From the NCBI GenBank assembly GCA_033856195.1, contig JAWVFL010000018.1:1-64000 (forward strand): DNA of 64,000 nucleotides, in the 5' to 3' direction. Every line of letters starts with the position of its first letter. The stretch's first letter is position 1. This document shows, piece by piece, positions 43,745-51,608 of the stretch. The notes beneath the pieces were generated by a model, which saw only the letters and a list, made by a program, of their open reading frames with translations, was not told the DNA's origin and searched no databases. Origin of the DNA: VRUE01 sp033856195 (lineage in GTDB: Bacteria; Actinomycetota; Thermoleophilia; Solirubrobacterales; 70-9). Made by a program: the position numbers and the translations under genes.

Positions 43745-44080
43745 GTGAAGCCCGAGCGCGCCCGAGAGCTGCTCCATCGTGAGCGGGAGCAGATCGAGCG
43801 GGAGATCGCCGTTGTCGAGGGCGAAGGTCCCGAGGAGGGCGACGAACGCGCCGAGCCCGGCGACCTCAACTCGGAGAACCTCTACCAGGACGAGCTCGAC
43901 GCGGGCCGTCTGCAGGACCTGCGGCGCAAGCTCGCCGACGTCGAGCGCGCCGAGGTGCGGCTCGGCGCCGGCACATACGGGATCTCGATCCAAAGCGGCA
44001 AGCCGATTCCCGACGAGCGACTCGAGGCCTTTCCCACGGCAGAGCTGACCGTGGAGGAGCAGGAGCACCGCCCCGGCTAG
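43745..44080 (+). CDS. Cysteine-less DksA/TraR-like protein
   Basis: A 111-residue helical protein of the DksA/TraR/YocK type: a coiled-coil N-terminus (RARELLHREREQIEREIAVV), an acidic turn (PGDLNSENLYQDEL), a second helix and a C-terminal GTYGISIQSGKPIPDERLEA. In the family this last part is GTYGxCxxCGxPIPxxRLEA with a second CxxC downstream. All four Cys are replaced here (ISIQS and TVEE), so no zinc is bound though the rest of the fold is kept. It may still bind RNA polymerase's secondary channel. The start is GTG 43745. Confidence 0.8.
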   Translation: MKPERARELLHREREQIEREIAVVEGEGPEEGDERAEPGDLNSENLYQDELDAGRLQDLRRKLADVERAEVRLGAGTYGISIQSGKPIPDERLEAFPTAELTVEEQEHRPG

Positions 44081-45963
44081 GGAGCGATGACGGAGCGGGC
44101 ACCGGCGGCACGCACGGCGGCTGAAAGCGTCTCGATGTCGTAGGCGCCGTCGTGGCGGCGCTCGTTGACGAAGAAGGTCGGCGTGCCTGTAACGCCGCTG
44201 GCGTCGGCCGAGTCGACGTCTTCCTCGACGCGGGGCGCGTGGGTGTGCTCGGCCAGCTCCTCGCGGAAGCGCTCGAGATCGAGCTCAAGCTGCTCGGCGT
44301 AGCTCAAGAGGTCGCTGGGCTTCAGGTCGCCCTGGTGATCGAGCAGCAGGTCGTGCATCTCCCAGAAAGCACCCTGGGCGGCCGCTGCCTCAGACGCCTC
44401 GGCAGCGAGCTCGGCGCGTGGATGGACGTCGGAGAGCGGCAGGTGGCGCCAGACGTAACGGACGTCGATGAAATCGGCCAGCAGCTCGCGGATCACCGGC
44501 TCGGCCTTGCCGCAGTAGGGGCACTCGAAGTCGCCGTACTCGACCACCGTGACCGGGGCCTCCAGCGGGCCGCGTATGTGGTCCCGCTCCGGGTCCACCG
44601 GCAGGGCCAGGTCGACGAGCGTCTCCGAGGTTCCCAGCAGGGCGCGGATGCGGGCCCGGCGAGGCAGCATCGCGGTGACGCGGAAGACCAGCCAGGTCAG
44701 GAGCGAGGCGCAGAGCGCAGCGCTCAGCACGCCGAGCTTGGCCTCGCGCAGCTCGACCCCCCGGAAGGCGAGGTCGGCGATCAGCAGCGAGACGGTGAAG
44801 CCGATTCCCGCGATCGCACCGCCCCCCGCCGTGGCCGCCCAGCCCACCGGCGGTCGCAGCCGCCCGCGGCTCAGCTTCGTCACCAGCAGCGCGGCGCCGG
44901 TCATCCCGACCGGCTTGCCGAGCACGTAGGCAACGATGATCCCCAGCGTGATCGGCGAGGCGTAGGCGCTCGAGAGAAAGTCGCCGTCGATCGCGATGCC
45001 GACGTTGGCAAGGGCGAACAGCGGCACGATCACGTAGCTCGTCCAGGGGTGGTAGAGCTTCAGCAGGCGGGCGTTGGGCGAGACCGCGGCGTCCAGCCCG
45101 GCGCGGGCGGAGCGGGCCAGCTCCGGCGTCGGCTGCTCGCGAAAGCTGCGGAAGAGATCGGTCGCCCGCTCGAGCTCACCGCGCCCCGCCGGATAGGCCC
45201 AGGTGACCAGGCCGACCGCGAGGCCGAGCACGACGGGGTCGACGCCCGACTCGAAGAGCGCCACCCAAGCGACCGCGGCAAGCAGGAGGTAGACGAGGCC
45301 TGGGCGGATCCTGGCGGCGAGAGCGACCAGGATCAGGCCGAAGGCGCCGGCCGCGATCAGCAGCGACTCGAGGTCGACGTGTCCGCTGTAGGCGGCGACG
45401 ATGACCAGCAGCGCGACCACGTCGTCGATGACGATGATCGTCAGCATGAAGCCGCGCAGGCGGTCGGGGAAGCGGGGCCCGACCAGGGCGAGCATTCCCA
45501 GGGCGAAGGCGGTGTCGGTCGACATCGCCACGCCCCATCCCTGCGCCGAGGGCTCGCCGGCGTTGAAGGCGAGGAAGATCGCGACCGGCACGACCATCCC
45601 GCCCAGGGCGGCGAAGACCGGCAGGGTAAGGCGGCGGCGCTCGCGCAGCTCGCCGACGTCGAACTCGCGGCGGACCTCGAGCCCGACGACGAAGAAGAAG
45701 AACGTCATCAACCCACTGTTGATCCAGTCGCGCAGGTTCTGAGAGATTCCCGAGTCGCCCACCCTGATCGAGAGCTGGGTGTGCCAGACGCTGTCGTAGG
45801 AGGAGAGGTCGAGGTTGGCCCAGAGCAGCGCCGCCACCGCCGCCGCGAGCAGCACGCTGGCGCTGCCGGTCTCGGTGGCGAGGAAGTCGCGCAGCGGCGC
45901 CTGCAGGCTGCGCGCCCAGGCGGTTCGCCCGCTGAATGCCGATCTGACTCGCGACCCGCTCAT
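44077..45963 (-). CDS. nhaA: NhaA Na+/H+ antiporter fused to a DsbA-like domain
   Basis: A 628-residue fusion. Residues about 15-420 are NhaA with VIDDVVALLV, whose Asp-Asp pair binds Na+/H+, MSTDTAFALGML and GLEVRREFDVGEL. Residues about 445-628 are a thioredoxin-fold DsbA-like domain with FECPYCGKAEP (CPYC active site) and a GVTGTPTFFVNE cis-Pro region. This fusion is known in actinobacteria. The thiol domain follows the last helix, and its side of the membrane cannot be read with certainty. I use ATG 45963. It shares CTAG as a two-strand stop with the DksA-like gene and is divergent from a reductase-like fusion. Confidence 0.92.
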   Translation of the reverse strand: MSGSRVRSAFSGRTAWARSLQAPLRDFLATETGSASVLLAAAVAALLWANLDLSSYDSVWHTQLSIRVGDSGISQNLRDWINSGLMTFFFFVVGLEVRREFDVGELRERRRLTLPVFAALGGMVVPVAIFLAFNAGEPSAQGWGVAMSTDTAFALGMLALVGPRFPDRLRGFMLTIIVIDDVVALLVIVAAYSGHVDLESLLIAAGAFGLILVALAARIRPGLVYLLLAAVAWVALFESGVDPVVLGLAVGLVTWAYPAGRGELERATDLFRSFREQPTPELARSARAGLDAAVSPNARLLKLYHPWTSYVIVPLFALANVGIAIDGDFLSSAYASPITLGIIVAYVLGKPVGMTGAALLVTKLSRGRLRPPVGWAATAGGGAIAGIGFTVSLLIADLAFRGVELREAKLGVLSAALCASLLTWLVFRVTAMLPRRARIRALLGTSETLVDLALPVDPERDHIRGPLEAPVTVVEYGDFECPYCGKAEPVIRELLADFIDVRYVWRHLPLSDVHPRAELAAEASEAAAAQGAFWEMHDLLLDHQGDLKPSDLLSYAEQLELDLERFREELAEHTHAPRVEEDVDSADASGVTGTPTFFVNERRHDGAYDIETLSAAVRAAGARSVIAP

Positions 45964-46018
45964 CGCGGCTAGCTTTTCATTCCCGGCCGCTGGGCCCGAC
46001 CATCTAGGCTGCCCCCAC

Positions 46019-47602
46019 ATGGCTTCCGGTCCGACAAGCCGGGTTCTCTCCGGCTCCCAGCTCGCGACCCTCGCCAAGCTCGGCGAGGAGCGAACCGCCG
46101 AGGTCGGCGAGAAGCTCTTCGAGGTCGGCGACGCGAGCTACCCGTTCATCGCGATCTACGAGGGCGAGGTCGCGGTCACCGATCCCGCCGGGCACGAGAT
46201 CGTCCGCCACGGCGCCTCCGGCTTTCTCGGCGAGATGAACCTGCTCTCCGGGCAGACCGTCTTCCTCACCGCCGTCGTCACCGAGCAGATGCGCTACATC
46301 GCCGTCGACCGCGAAGTCCTGAGGAAACTGCTCTTCGAGGACGGCTCGCTCTCCGACCTGCTGCTCTCCGCCTTCATCGAGCGGCGCGAGCTGCTGCAGC
46401 GCCAGCAGGGCATCGGAGTCGAGATCGTCGGCCCGCGCGACTCGGCCGAGACCAGGCGCCTGCTCGACTTCGCCCGGCGCGGGCGGCTCCCCCACTCCTG
46501 GGTCTCGCCCGAGAGCGAGGAGGCGGCGGCCGTGCTCGCGCAGCTCGCGCCCGACGAGATCCCCCTGGTGCGGCTGCCCGGTGGCACGGAGCTGCGCAAT
46601 CCGAGCAACGGACAGCTCTCGCGGGCGCTGGGGATCGGGCTGGAGCTGGGGCAACGGGAGGAAGTCGACCTGGCGATCCTCGGCGGCGGGCCGGCCGGAC
46701 TCGGCGCCGCGGTCTACGGCGCCTCGGAGGGCCTCGACACGCTGGTCATAGAGAGCACCGTGCTCGGTGGTCAGGCCGGCACCTCGCGCCGGATCGAGAA
46801 CTACCTCGGCTTTCCGGCGGGCGTCAGCGGCACCGAGCTGACCAGCCGGGCGGTTACGCAGGCGCGCAAGTTCGGCGCCCGCACCGCGACGCCCTATCGC
46901 GCCCGTGCGCTCGAGCCCGATGGCGACCGGCACCTGGTCACGCTCGAGGAAGGCAACGAGATCCTCGCCCGCACCGTGCTGCTCTCCACCGGCGCCGAAT
47001 ACCGCCGCCTGCCGGTGGACGACCTCGACCGCTACGAGGGGCTCAGTGTCTTCTACGCGGCCGGCCCGCCCGAGGGCCAGCTCTGCGCCGGCCAGCGAGT
47101 GGGAGTGATCGGTGGCGGCAACTCGGCGGCGCAGGCAGCGATCTGGCTGGCGCGAGGCGGCGCCCTCGTCACCCTGCTGCACCGGCGCTCCGACCTCGGC
47201 GAGACGATGTCGCAGTACCTGATCGATGAGCTCGATCGCTACGGCGTCGTCATCCGCGACCGCAGCGAAGTCAGCGCCCTGCATGGTGATGACGGGCGGC
47301 TCGGGGCTGTGACCCTGACCGACGGCGAAAAGCTGCCTTTCTCCTACCTCTTCCTTTTCCTCGGCGCCACCCCGTGCACCGATTGGCTCGGCGAGACGAT
47401 CGCCCGCGACGCCAAGGGGTTCGTGCTCACCGGCGCCGAAGCCGGCGCCGACGGCTTGCTCGAAACCAGCGTCCCCGGCGTCTACGCCGCCGGGGACGTG
47501 CGCGCCGGCTCGATCAAGCGCTGCGCGACGGCAGTCGGCGAGGGCGCCGCGGTGGTGCGCTTCGTCCACGAGCACCTCTCCGCAGCGACCACCAGCGCTT
47601 AG
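46019..47602 (+). CDS. cNMP-binding domain fused to a thioredoxin-reductase-like flavoprotein
   Basis: A 527-residue protein in three parts. Residues 1-125 are a cyclic-nucleotide-binding barrel (PFIAIYEGEVAVTD, GASGFLGEMNLLSG). About 130-215 is a thioredoxin-like segment (VEIVGPRDSAETRRLLDF) without active Cys. About 220-525 is a two-dinucleotide-fold reductase (LAILGGGPAGLGAAVYGASEG for FAD, GVIGGGNSAAQAA for NADPH, VYAAGDVR). The redox CxxC of thioredoxin reductase is absent (only one Cys, in GQLCAG), so electrons must leave by another route. ATG 46019. It is divergent from the NhaA-DsbA gene, separated by 55 bases. Confidence 0.88.
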   Translation: MASGPTSRVLSGSQLATLAKLGEERTAEVGEKLFEVGDASYPFIAIYEGEVAVTDPAGHEIVRHGASGFLGEMNLLSGQTVFLTAVVTEQMRYIAVDREVLRKLLFEDGSLSDLLLSAFIERRELLQRQQGIGVEIVGPRDSAETRRLLDFARRGRLPHSWVSPESEEAAAVLAQLAPDEIPLVRLPGGTELRNPSNGQLSRALGIGLELGQREEVDLAILGGGPAGLGAAVYGASEGLDTLVIESTVLGGQAGTSRRIENYLGFPAGVSGTELTSRAVTQARKFGARTATPYRARALEPDGDRHLVTLEEGNEILARTVLLSTGAEYRRLPVDDLDRYEGLSVFYAAGPPEGQLCAGQRVGVIGGGNSAAQAAIWLARGGALVTLLHRRSDLGETMSQYLIDELDRYGVVIRDRSEVSALHGDDGRLGAVTLTDGEKLPFSYLFLFLGATPCTDWLGETIARDAKGFVLTGAEAGADGLLETSVPGVYAAGDVRAGSIKRCATAVGEGAAVVRFVHEHLSAATTSA

Positions 47603-47608
47603 CCCTGC

Positions 47609-48088
47609 CTAGCGGCCGGCGACGTGTAGTTCCAGCGCGTGGATCTGGCTCTGGCCGTAGGAGCCGGTCTGCACCGGGCCGGCGGCGCTGATTAGAGCGC
47701 CTGGCCCGGGGAGCGGGTGGGGACGGAGGCCCTTGCGAACGTCGATCGCGGTCAGGCCCGGGAGGGTGAGGCCCTGCTGGTCGACGACGACGAAGTGGGC
47801 GTCCCCGTCGCCATCGGGGTCGACCCGCTCCACATAGACGATCCGCCCCTCGACCGTGCGGCAGCTGGGCAGATCCGCTGGGCAGTGAGATGGCGCGACG
47901 GGCTCGGCGGCCGTTTCAGCCTGGCCGCGGGGCGCCGAGCGCTCGATCGCCGGCCGCTCGGCACTGGAATCGGTCGTGTCGCCCACACTGCCACAGCCGG
48001 AGGCGACCGTGAGCACCATCGCGGCCGCCCAGCCGGCGATCAAGCAGCGGCGCCCTTGTCCTTTTTCCGCCGCAGCGGATGCGAACAT
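47609..48088 (-). CDS. Predicted lipoprotein of unknown function
   Basis: A 159-residue protein. From ATG 48088, a positively charged start leads into CLIAGWAAAMVLTVASGC, a lipobox-like ASGC. Then comes a Ser/Glu-rich linker, followed by a small beta domain with SHCPADLPSCRT (a likely disulfide), VYVERVDPDGDGDAHFVVVD and LTAIDVRKGLRP. The Asp-rich DPDGDGDA looks like a calcium-binding turn. An in-frame extension upstream overlaps the divergent YegP-like gene. No family was recognised. Confidence 0.65.
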   Translation of the reverse strand: MFASAAAEKGQGRRCLIAGWAAAMVLTVASGCGSVGDTTDSSAERPAIERSAPRGQAETAAEPVAPSHCPADLPSCRTVEGRIVYVERVDPDGDGDAHFVVVDQQGLTLPGLTAIDVRKGLRPHPLPGPGALISAAGPVQTGSYGQSQIHALELHVAGR

Positions 48089-48117
48089 ACGTTCCCATCC
48101 GAGATTCAGGAGAAGAA

Positions 48118-48354
48118 ATGCCCCAATTCGACGCATATGAAGACCTTGTCGGAAAATGGCGTTGGCGGCTGCGCGGCCCGGACGGCCGCACGGTGGCCAC
48201 GTCCGGAGAATCCTTCGATTCCCACTGGCACGCCCTGCGCGCGGCCGAAAACGTTCGCGGTGTAGCAACTGGGGCCCGGATCTCCGGCACGCCCGCCGAC
48301 GGAGTCAAGGATGCCCTGGGCGAGATCATCGACCGCGAGCTGGCCCGGACCTAG
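48118..48354 (+). CDS. DUF1508/YegP-like small protein
   Basis: A 78-residue single domain: FDAYEDLVGKWRWRLRGPDG, TVATSGESFDSHWHALRAAENV and IIDRE. This is the YegP/DUF1508 fold, which usually shows a W-R-x-N/R-G and a Y/F-x-x-K/R-x-x-A pattern. ATG 48118 follows AGGAGAAGA. Function unknown. Its stop codon shares CTAG with the convergent cupin gene. Confidence 0.8.
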   Translation: MPQFDAYEDLVGKWRWRLRGPDGRTVATSGESFDSHWHALRAAENVRGVATGARISGTPADGVKDALGEIIDRELART

Positions 48355-48779
48355 GGCGATTCGAGCTCCGGAGGCAGAGCTTTCGGGCCGTCGGGATAGA
48401 GAGCCGCAAGCTGGTCGGCGGACATCTCCAGCGTGTTCGCAGCCTCCAGAGGCGCCCCGGCGACGAACCAGAGCTGGTCGGCATCGGTGTCGTTGAAAAT
48501 CTGGCGCACCGAGTCGGGCTCGACCAGCACCGTGTCCAGAGGCTCCAGAGTCAGTAGATCGTCATCGACGCGGATCCGTCCCGACCCTTCCAGCAGCAGG
48601 TAGATCTCCTCCTGGGCGAAATGCCTGTGCCGGGTCGAAGCCTGTCCTGGCTTCAGCCGCCAGAGCCTCGCCCCAAGCTGCCGCGCCTCGAGCTGGTGGC
48701 CGAGATCGGTGTTCTCGATCCCCATCTGGTTCGAGGGACGCCAGAACGCCTCGGACGCCGGGAGCTTGCGGTACGCCAC
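48351..48779 (-). CDS. Cupin-domain protein
   Basis: A 142-residue single-domain cupin. Motif 1 is RHRHFAQEEIYLLLEGSGRI, with metal ligands His-His-Glu, and motif 2 VEPDSVRQIFN, where the usual His is replaced. It may be a metal-binding isomerase, dioxygenase or sensor. The start is GTG 48779. The 160 bases upstream carry no gene I can support. Confidence 0.88.
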   Translation of the reverse strand: MAYRKLPASEAFWRPSNQMGIENTDLGHQLEARQLGARLWRLKPGQASTRHRHFAQEEIYLLLEGSGRIRVDDDLLTLEPLDTVLVEPDSVRQIFNDTDADQLWFVAGAPLEAANTLEMSADQLAALYPDGPKALPPELESP

Positions 48780-48939
48780 GAGCCCAACTTAGTCGACGCC
48801 TCCAGGGAGTGACACTCAGCGCCGCGGGGCCGGTGACTGAGAATCATCGACTTTGGGCTCCCGGCGTTTCTGGCTTCGTCGTCCGGGTACTTCGGAGCCG
48901 GTTGGAAGAAATTGATCCAAGCCCATGAGGAGGGATTCG

Positions 48940-49215
48940 ATGTCCACCGCTGTGATCGTCGTAATCGTCGTGGTCGCACTGGCAGCGCTCGCCGTTCTGG
49001 CGATGGCAGCCTCGAAGCGCAAACGCGAACGGCAGTTCGGCAAGGCGCAGGAGCGGGCCCTGCACGATGACGTCAGTCATCATCGCGAGCAGGCCGACAG
49101 TGCCCGCAGTGAGGCGGAGCTGGCGCAGGAGCGGGCGCGCCGGACCGCCGCCGAGGCCGAGCTCAACGAGCGCAAGGCAGACGAGCGCGAGCGCGAGCTG
49201 GAACAGCAGGAGTAG
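48940..49215 (+). CDS. Small membrane-anchored coiled-coil protein
   Basis: A 91-residue protein: an N-terminal membrane helix (VIVVIVVVALAALAVLAMAA), then a highly charged helix of Glu/Arg/Ala heptads (EAELAQERARRTAAEAELNE) to the end. ATG 48940 has GAGGAGGG upstream; an in-frame ATG at 48925 lies in that site and is less likely. It resembles stress-linked small proteins seen near low-complexity regions; function unknown. Confidence 0.72.
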   Translation: MSTAVIVVIVVVALAALAVLAMAASKRKRERQFGKAQERALHDDVSHHREQADSARSEAELAQERARRTAAEAELNERKADERERELEQQE

Positions 49216-49241
49216 GCCTCACGACGCGCTCGACGTGCCGG

Positions 49242-50348
49242 CTAATTGAACTCGATCACGCTGCGAATCCCGTCCTGGGCCTCCATCAGCTCGAAGCCGC
49301 GGTTGACTTCGTCAAGGGTGATGCGGTGTGAGATGAAGGGATCTACGTCGATCTCACCGGCGAGGTAGCGGTCGATCAGCTGCGGGACCTGGTCGCGGCC
49401 CTTGACGCCGCCGAAGGAGGAGCCGGCGATGCGGCGGCCGGTGATCAGAAAGCGCGGGACGACGTCGAGGGTCTCCCCCTTGCCGGCCACCCCGGCGACG
49501 GTGCAAAGGCCCCAGGCCATGCGAGCCGCTTCGACCGCCTGGCGCATCACGGCGACGTTGCCGGTCGCCTCGAAGGTGTAGTCGGCGCCGAAGCCACCGG
49601 TCATCTCGAGGATCTCCTCGATGACGCCTGGACCCCCTTCGAGAGTGTGGGTCGCTCCCTGGCCGCGGGCCAGCTCGAGCCGGTCCGCGGAGAGGTCGAC
49701 GCAGACGATGCGCTCGGCGCCCTGCAGTCGATAGCCGGCAACCGCTCCGAGCCCGACCATCCCGGCCCCGAAGACAACACAGGTACTGCCAGGGACCACG
49801 GCGGCGGTGTTGATCGCGGCGCCGAGGCCGGTCGAGAGCCCGCAGGCAAAGAGGCAGGCGTGCTCGAAGGGTGCCTCGGGATTCACCTTCGCCAGGGCGA
49901 TCTCCGGCATCACCGTGTACTCGGCGAAGGTCGAGCAGCCCATGAAGTGGCGCACCCCGTCGCCCCTGCGCGAGATGCGCGTGGTTCCATCGGGGAGGAA
50001 GCCCCTGTTCTGCTCCTCGCGGATCGCCATGCAGAGGTTGGTCCGCGGATCCACGCAGTGGACGCACTCCCCGCACTGCGGCGAGAAGAGGGTGACGACG
50101 TGGTCGCCCGGCGAGAGCGAGGTGACGTCGGGACCGACCTGCTCGACGACGCCAGCGCCCTCGTGGCCAAGCACGGCCGGCGCGTAGCCGGAGGGGTCGG
50201 CGCCGGAAGCCGTATAGAGGTCGGTGTGGCAGACGCCGCAGGCGACGAGGCGAACCAGCGCCTCACCGGCCCGTGGCTCGGCCAGCTCCACCTCCTGAAC
50301 CGCGAGCGGCTCACCGAACTCCTCCAGCACCGCGGCGCGCATCCTCAT
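49242..50348 (-). CDS. Class III zinc alcohol dehydrogenase (formaldehyde-thiol adduct)
   Basis: A 368-residue medium-chain dehydrogenase. Catalytic zinc ligands lie in CGVCHTDLYTASGADPSG and GHEGAG, structural zinc Cys residues in CGECVHCVDPRTNLC, and the NAD site is VFGAGMVGLGAV. HTDLYTASGADP and TNLC with FMGCSTFAEYTV are typical of class III enzymes that oxidise S-hydroxymethyl glutathione or mycothiol. The Asp after the third strand (CVDLS) indicates NAD. ATG 50348 lies 20 bases after the formate dehydrogenase stop, so the pair can turn formaldehyde into CO2. The thiol cofactor here is probably mycothiol, by taxonomy. Confidence 0.88.
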   Translation of the reverse strand: MRMRAAVLEEFGEPLAVQEVELAEPRAGEALVRLVACGVCHTDLYTASGADPSGYAPAVLGHEGAGVVEQVGPDVTSLSPGDHVVTLFSPQCGECVHCVDPRTNLCMAIREEQNRGFLPDGTTRISRRGDGVRHFMGCSTFAEYTVMPEIALAKVNPEAPFEHACLFACGLSTGLGAAINTAAVVPGSTCVVFGAGMVGLGAVAGYRLQGAERIVCVDLSADRLELARGQGATHTLEGGPGVIEEILEMTGGFGADYTFEATGNVAVMRQAVEAARMAWGLCTVAGVAGKGETLDVVPRFLITGRRIAGSSFGGVKGRDQVPQLIDRYLAGEIDVDPFISHRITLDEVNRGFELMEAQDGIRSVIEFN

Positions 50349-50367
50349 CGTCTGCCGACCGCCCGGC

Positions 50368-51570
50368 TCAACCGCTCTTGAAGCGGGCGGCCTCCTCAGA
50401 GCCGCCCGTCGCGTTGCCCTCGCTGTAGGAGTGGGCTCCCGCACCCGCCAGCGTGCCGCCGTCGACGATCAGGTATTCCTCCCGGATCGGCTGCCCGTCG
50501 AACCAGCACTCGAGGATCTCGCGGGTCCCAGCGGCGTAGCGCGCCTGAGCCGAGAGGCTGGTGCCCGAGGTGTGAGGGGTCATGCCGTGATGGGGCATCG
50601 AGCGCCATGGGTGGTCCGCTGGCGCTGGCTGCGGAAACCACACATCACCCGCGTAGCCCGCCAGCTGACCGCTCTCGCAGGCCCGCGCGACGGCGTCGCG
50701 GTCGCAGATCTTGCCTCGGGCGGTGTTGATCAGGTAGGCGCCCCGCTTCATCCGGGCGAGCAGGTTTGCGTCGAAGAGGTTCTCGGTCTCGGGGTGCAGC
50801 GGCGCGTTGATCGTCACCACGTCGCACACCTCCACCATCGACTCCGCGGTGGGATGGAAGGTGGCACCCAGCTCCTCCTCGACCTCGGCCGGCAGGCGGT
50901 GGCGATCCGTGTAGTGCAGACCGACCTCGAAAGGCTTCAACCGCCGCAAGACCGCCGAGCCGATGCGGCCCGCCGCCACCGATCCGACCTGCATGCCCTC
51001 CAGGTCGTAGGAGCGCGAGACGCAATCGGCGATGTTCCAGCCACCGTCGACGACCTGCTGGTAGGAGGGGATGTAGTTGCGCACCAGCGCCAGGATCATC
51101 ATCACCACGTGCTCGGCGACGCTGATGCTGTTGGAGTAGGTCACCTCGGCGACGGTCAGACCGCGCTCGATCGCCGCCTGCAGGTCGACGTGGTCTGAAC
51201 CGATGCCGGCCGTCAGCGCAAGTTTCAGCTTGGGCGCCTTGGCGATCCGCTCGGCCGTCAGGTAGGCGGGCCAGAACGGCTGGGAGATGACGATCTCCGC
51301 CTCCGGCAGCTCGCGCTCGAAGACGGAGTCCGACCCGTCCTTGTCGGAGGTGACGATGAGCCGGTGCCCGCGCTCCTCGAGGAACTCACGCAGGCCCAGC
51401 TCCCCCGAGACGCTGCCGACCAGCTCCCCGGGCTCGAAGCCGAGCGCCTCGGGCGTCGGCGTGCTCTGGCCGTCGTGGTAGCGCTCGATACTCGGCACGT
51501 CATCGCGGGCGTAAGCCGGCGGGTAGCCATCCACCGGGTCGTCGTAGAGCACACAGAGAACAGTCGCCAT
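50368..51570 (-). CDS. fdh: NAD-dependent formate dehydrogenase
   Basis: Oxidises formate to CO2 with NAD. The 400-residue D-2-hydroxyacid dehydrogenase fold has the formate-specific features: TYSNSISVAEHVVM (Asn for formate), VGSVAAGRIGSAVLRRL (NAD loop), NTARGKICDRDAV, QPAPADHPWRSM and MTPHTSGTSLSAQARYA with the catalytic His. These match Pseudomonas sp. 101-type enzymes closely. YTDRHRLP supplies the NAD-selecting Asp. The ATG at 51570 lies beside a palindrome shared with the divergent DUF2855 gene. Confidence 0.95.
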   Translation of the reverse strand: MATVLCVLYDDPVDGYPPAYARDDVPSIERYHDGQSTPTPEALGFEPGELVGSVSGELGLREFLEERGHRLIVTSDKDGSDSVFERELPEAEIVISQPFWPAYLTAERIAKAPKLKLALTAGIGSDHVDLQAAIERGLTVAEVTYSNSISVAEHVVMMILALVRNYIPSYQQVVDGGWNIADCVSRSYDLEGMQVGSVAAGRIGSAVLRRLKPFEVGLHYTDRHRLPAEVEEELGATFHPTAESMVEVCDVVTINAPLHPETENLFDANLLARMKRGAYLINTARGKICDRDAVARACESGQLAGYAGDVWFPQPAPADHPWRSMPHHGMTPHTSGTSLSAQARYAAGTREILECWFDGQPIREEYLIVDGGTLAGAGAHSYSEGNATGGSEEAARFKSG

Positions 51571-51583
51571 CGGTCAAATCACC

Positions 51584-51597
51584 CTCTCACATGAGAG
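51584..51597. promoter_or_regulatory. Palindrome CTCTCA-CA-TGAGAG
   Basis: A perfect 6-base inverted repeat in the 38-base gap between the divergent formate dehydrogenase and DUF2855 genes. Likely an operator acting on one or both. It also sits at the ribosome-binding distance of the DUF2855 gene. Confidence 0.5.
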
Positions 51598-51608
51598 CAT
51601 GGAGTCCA

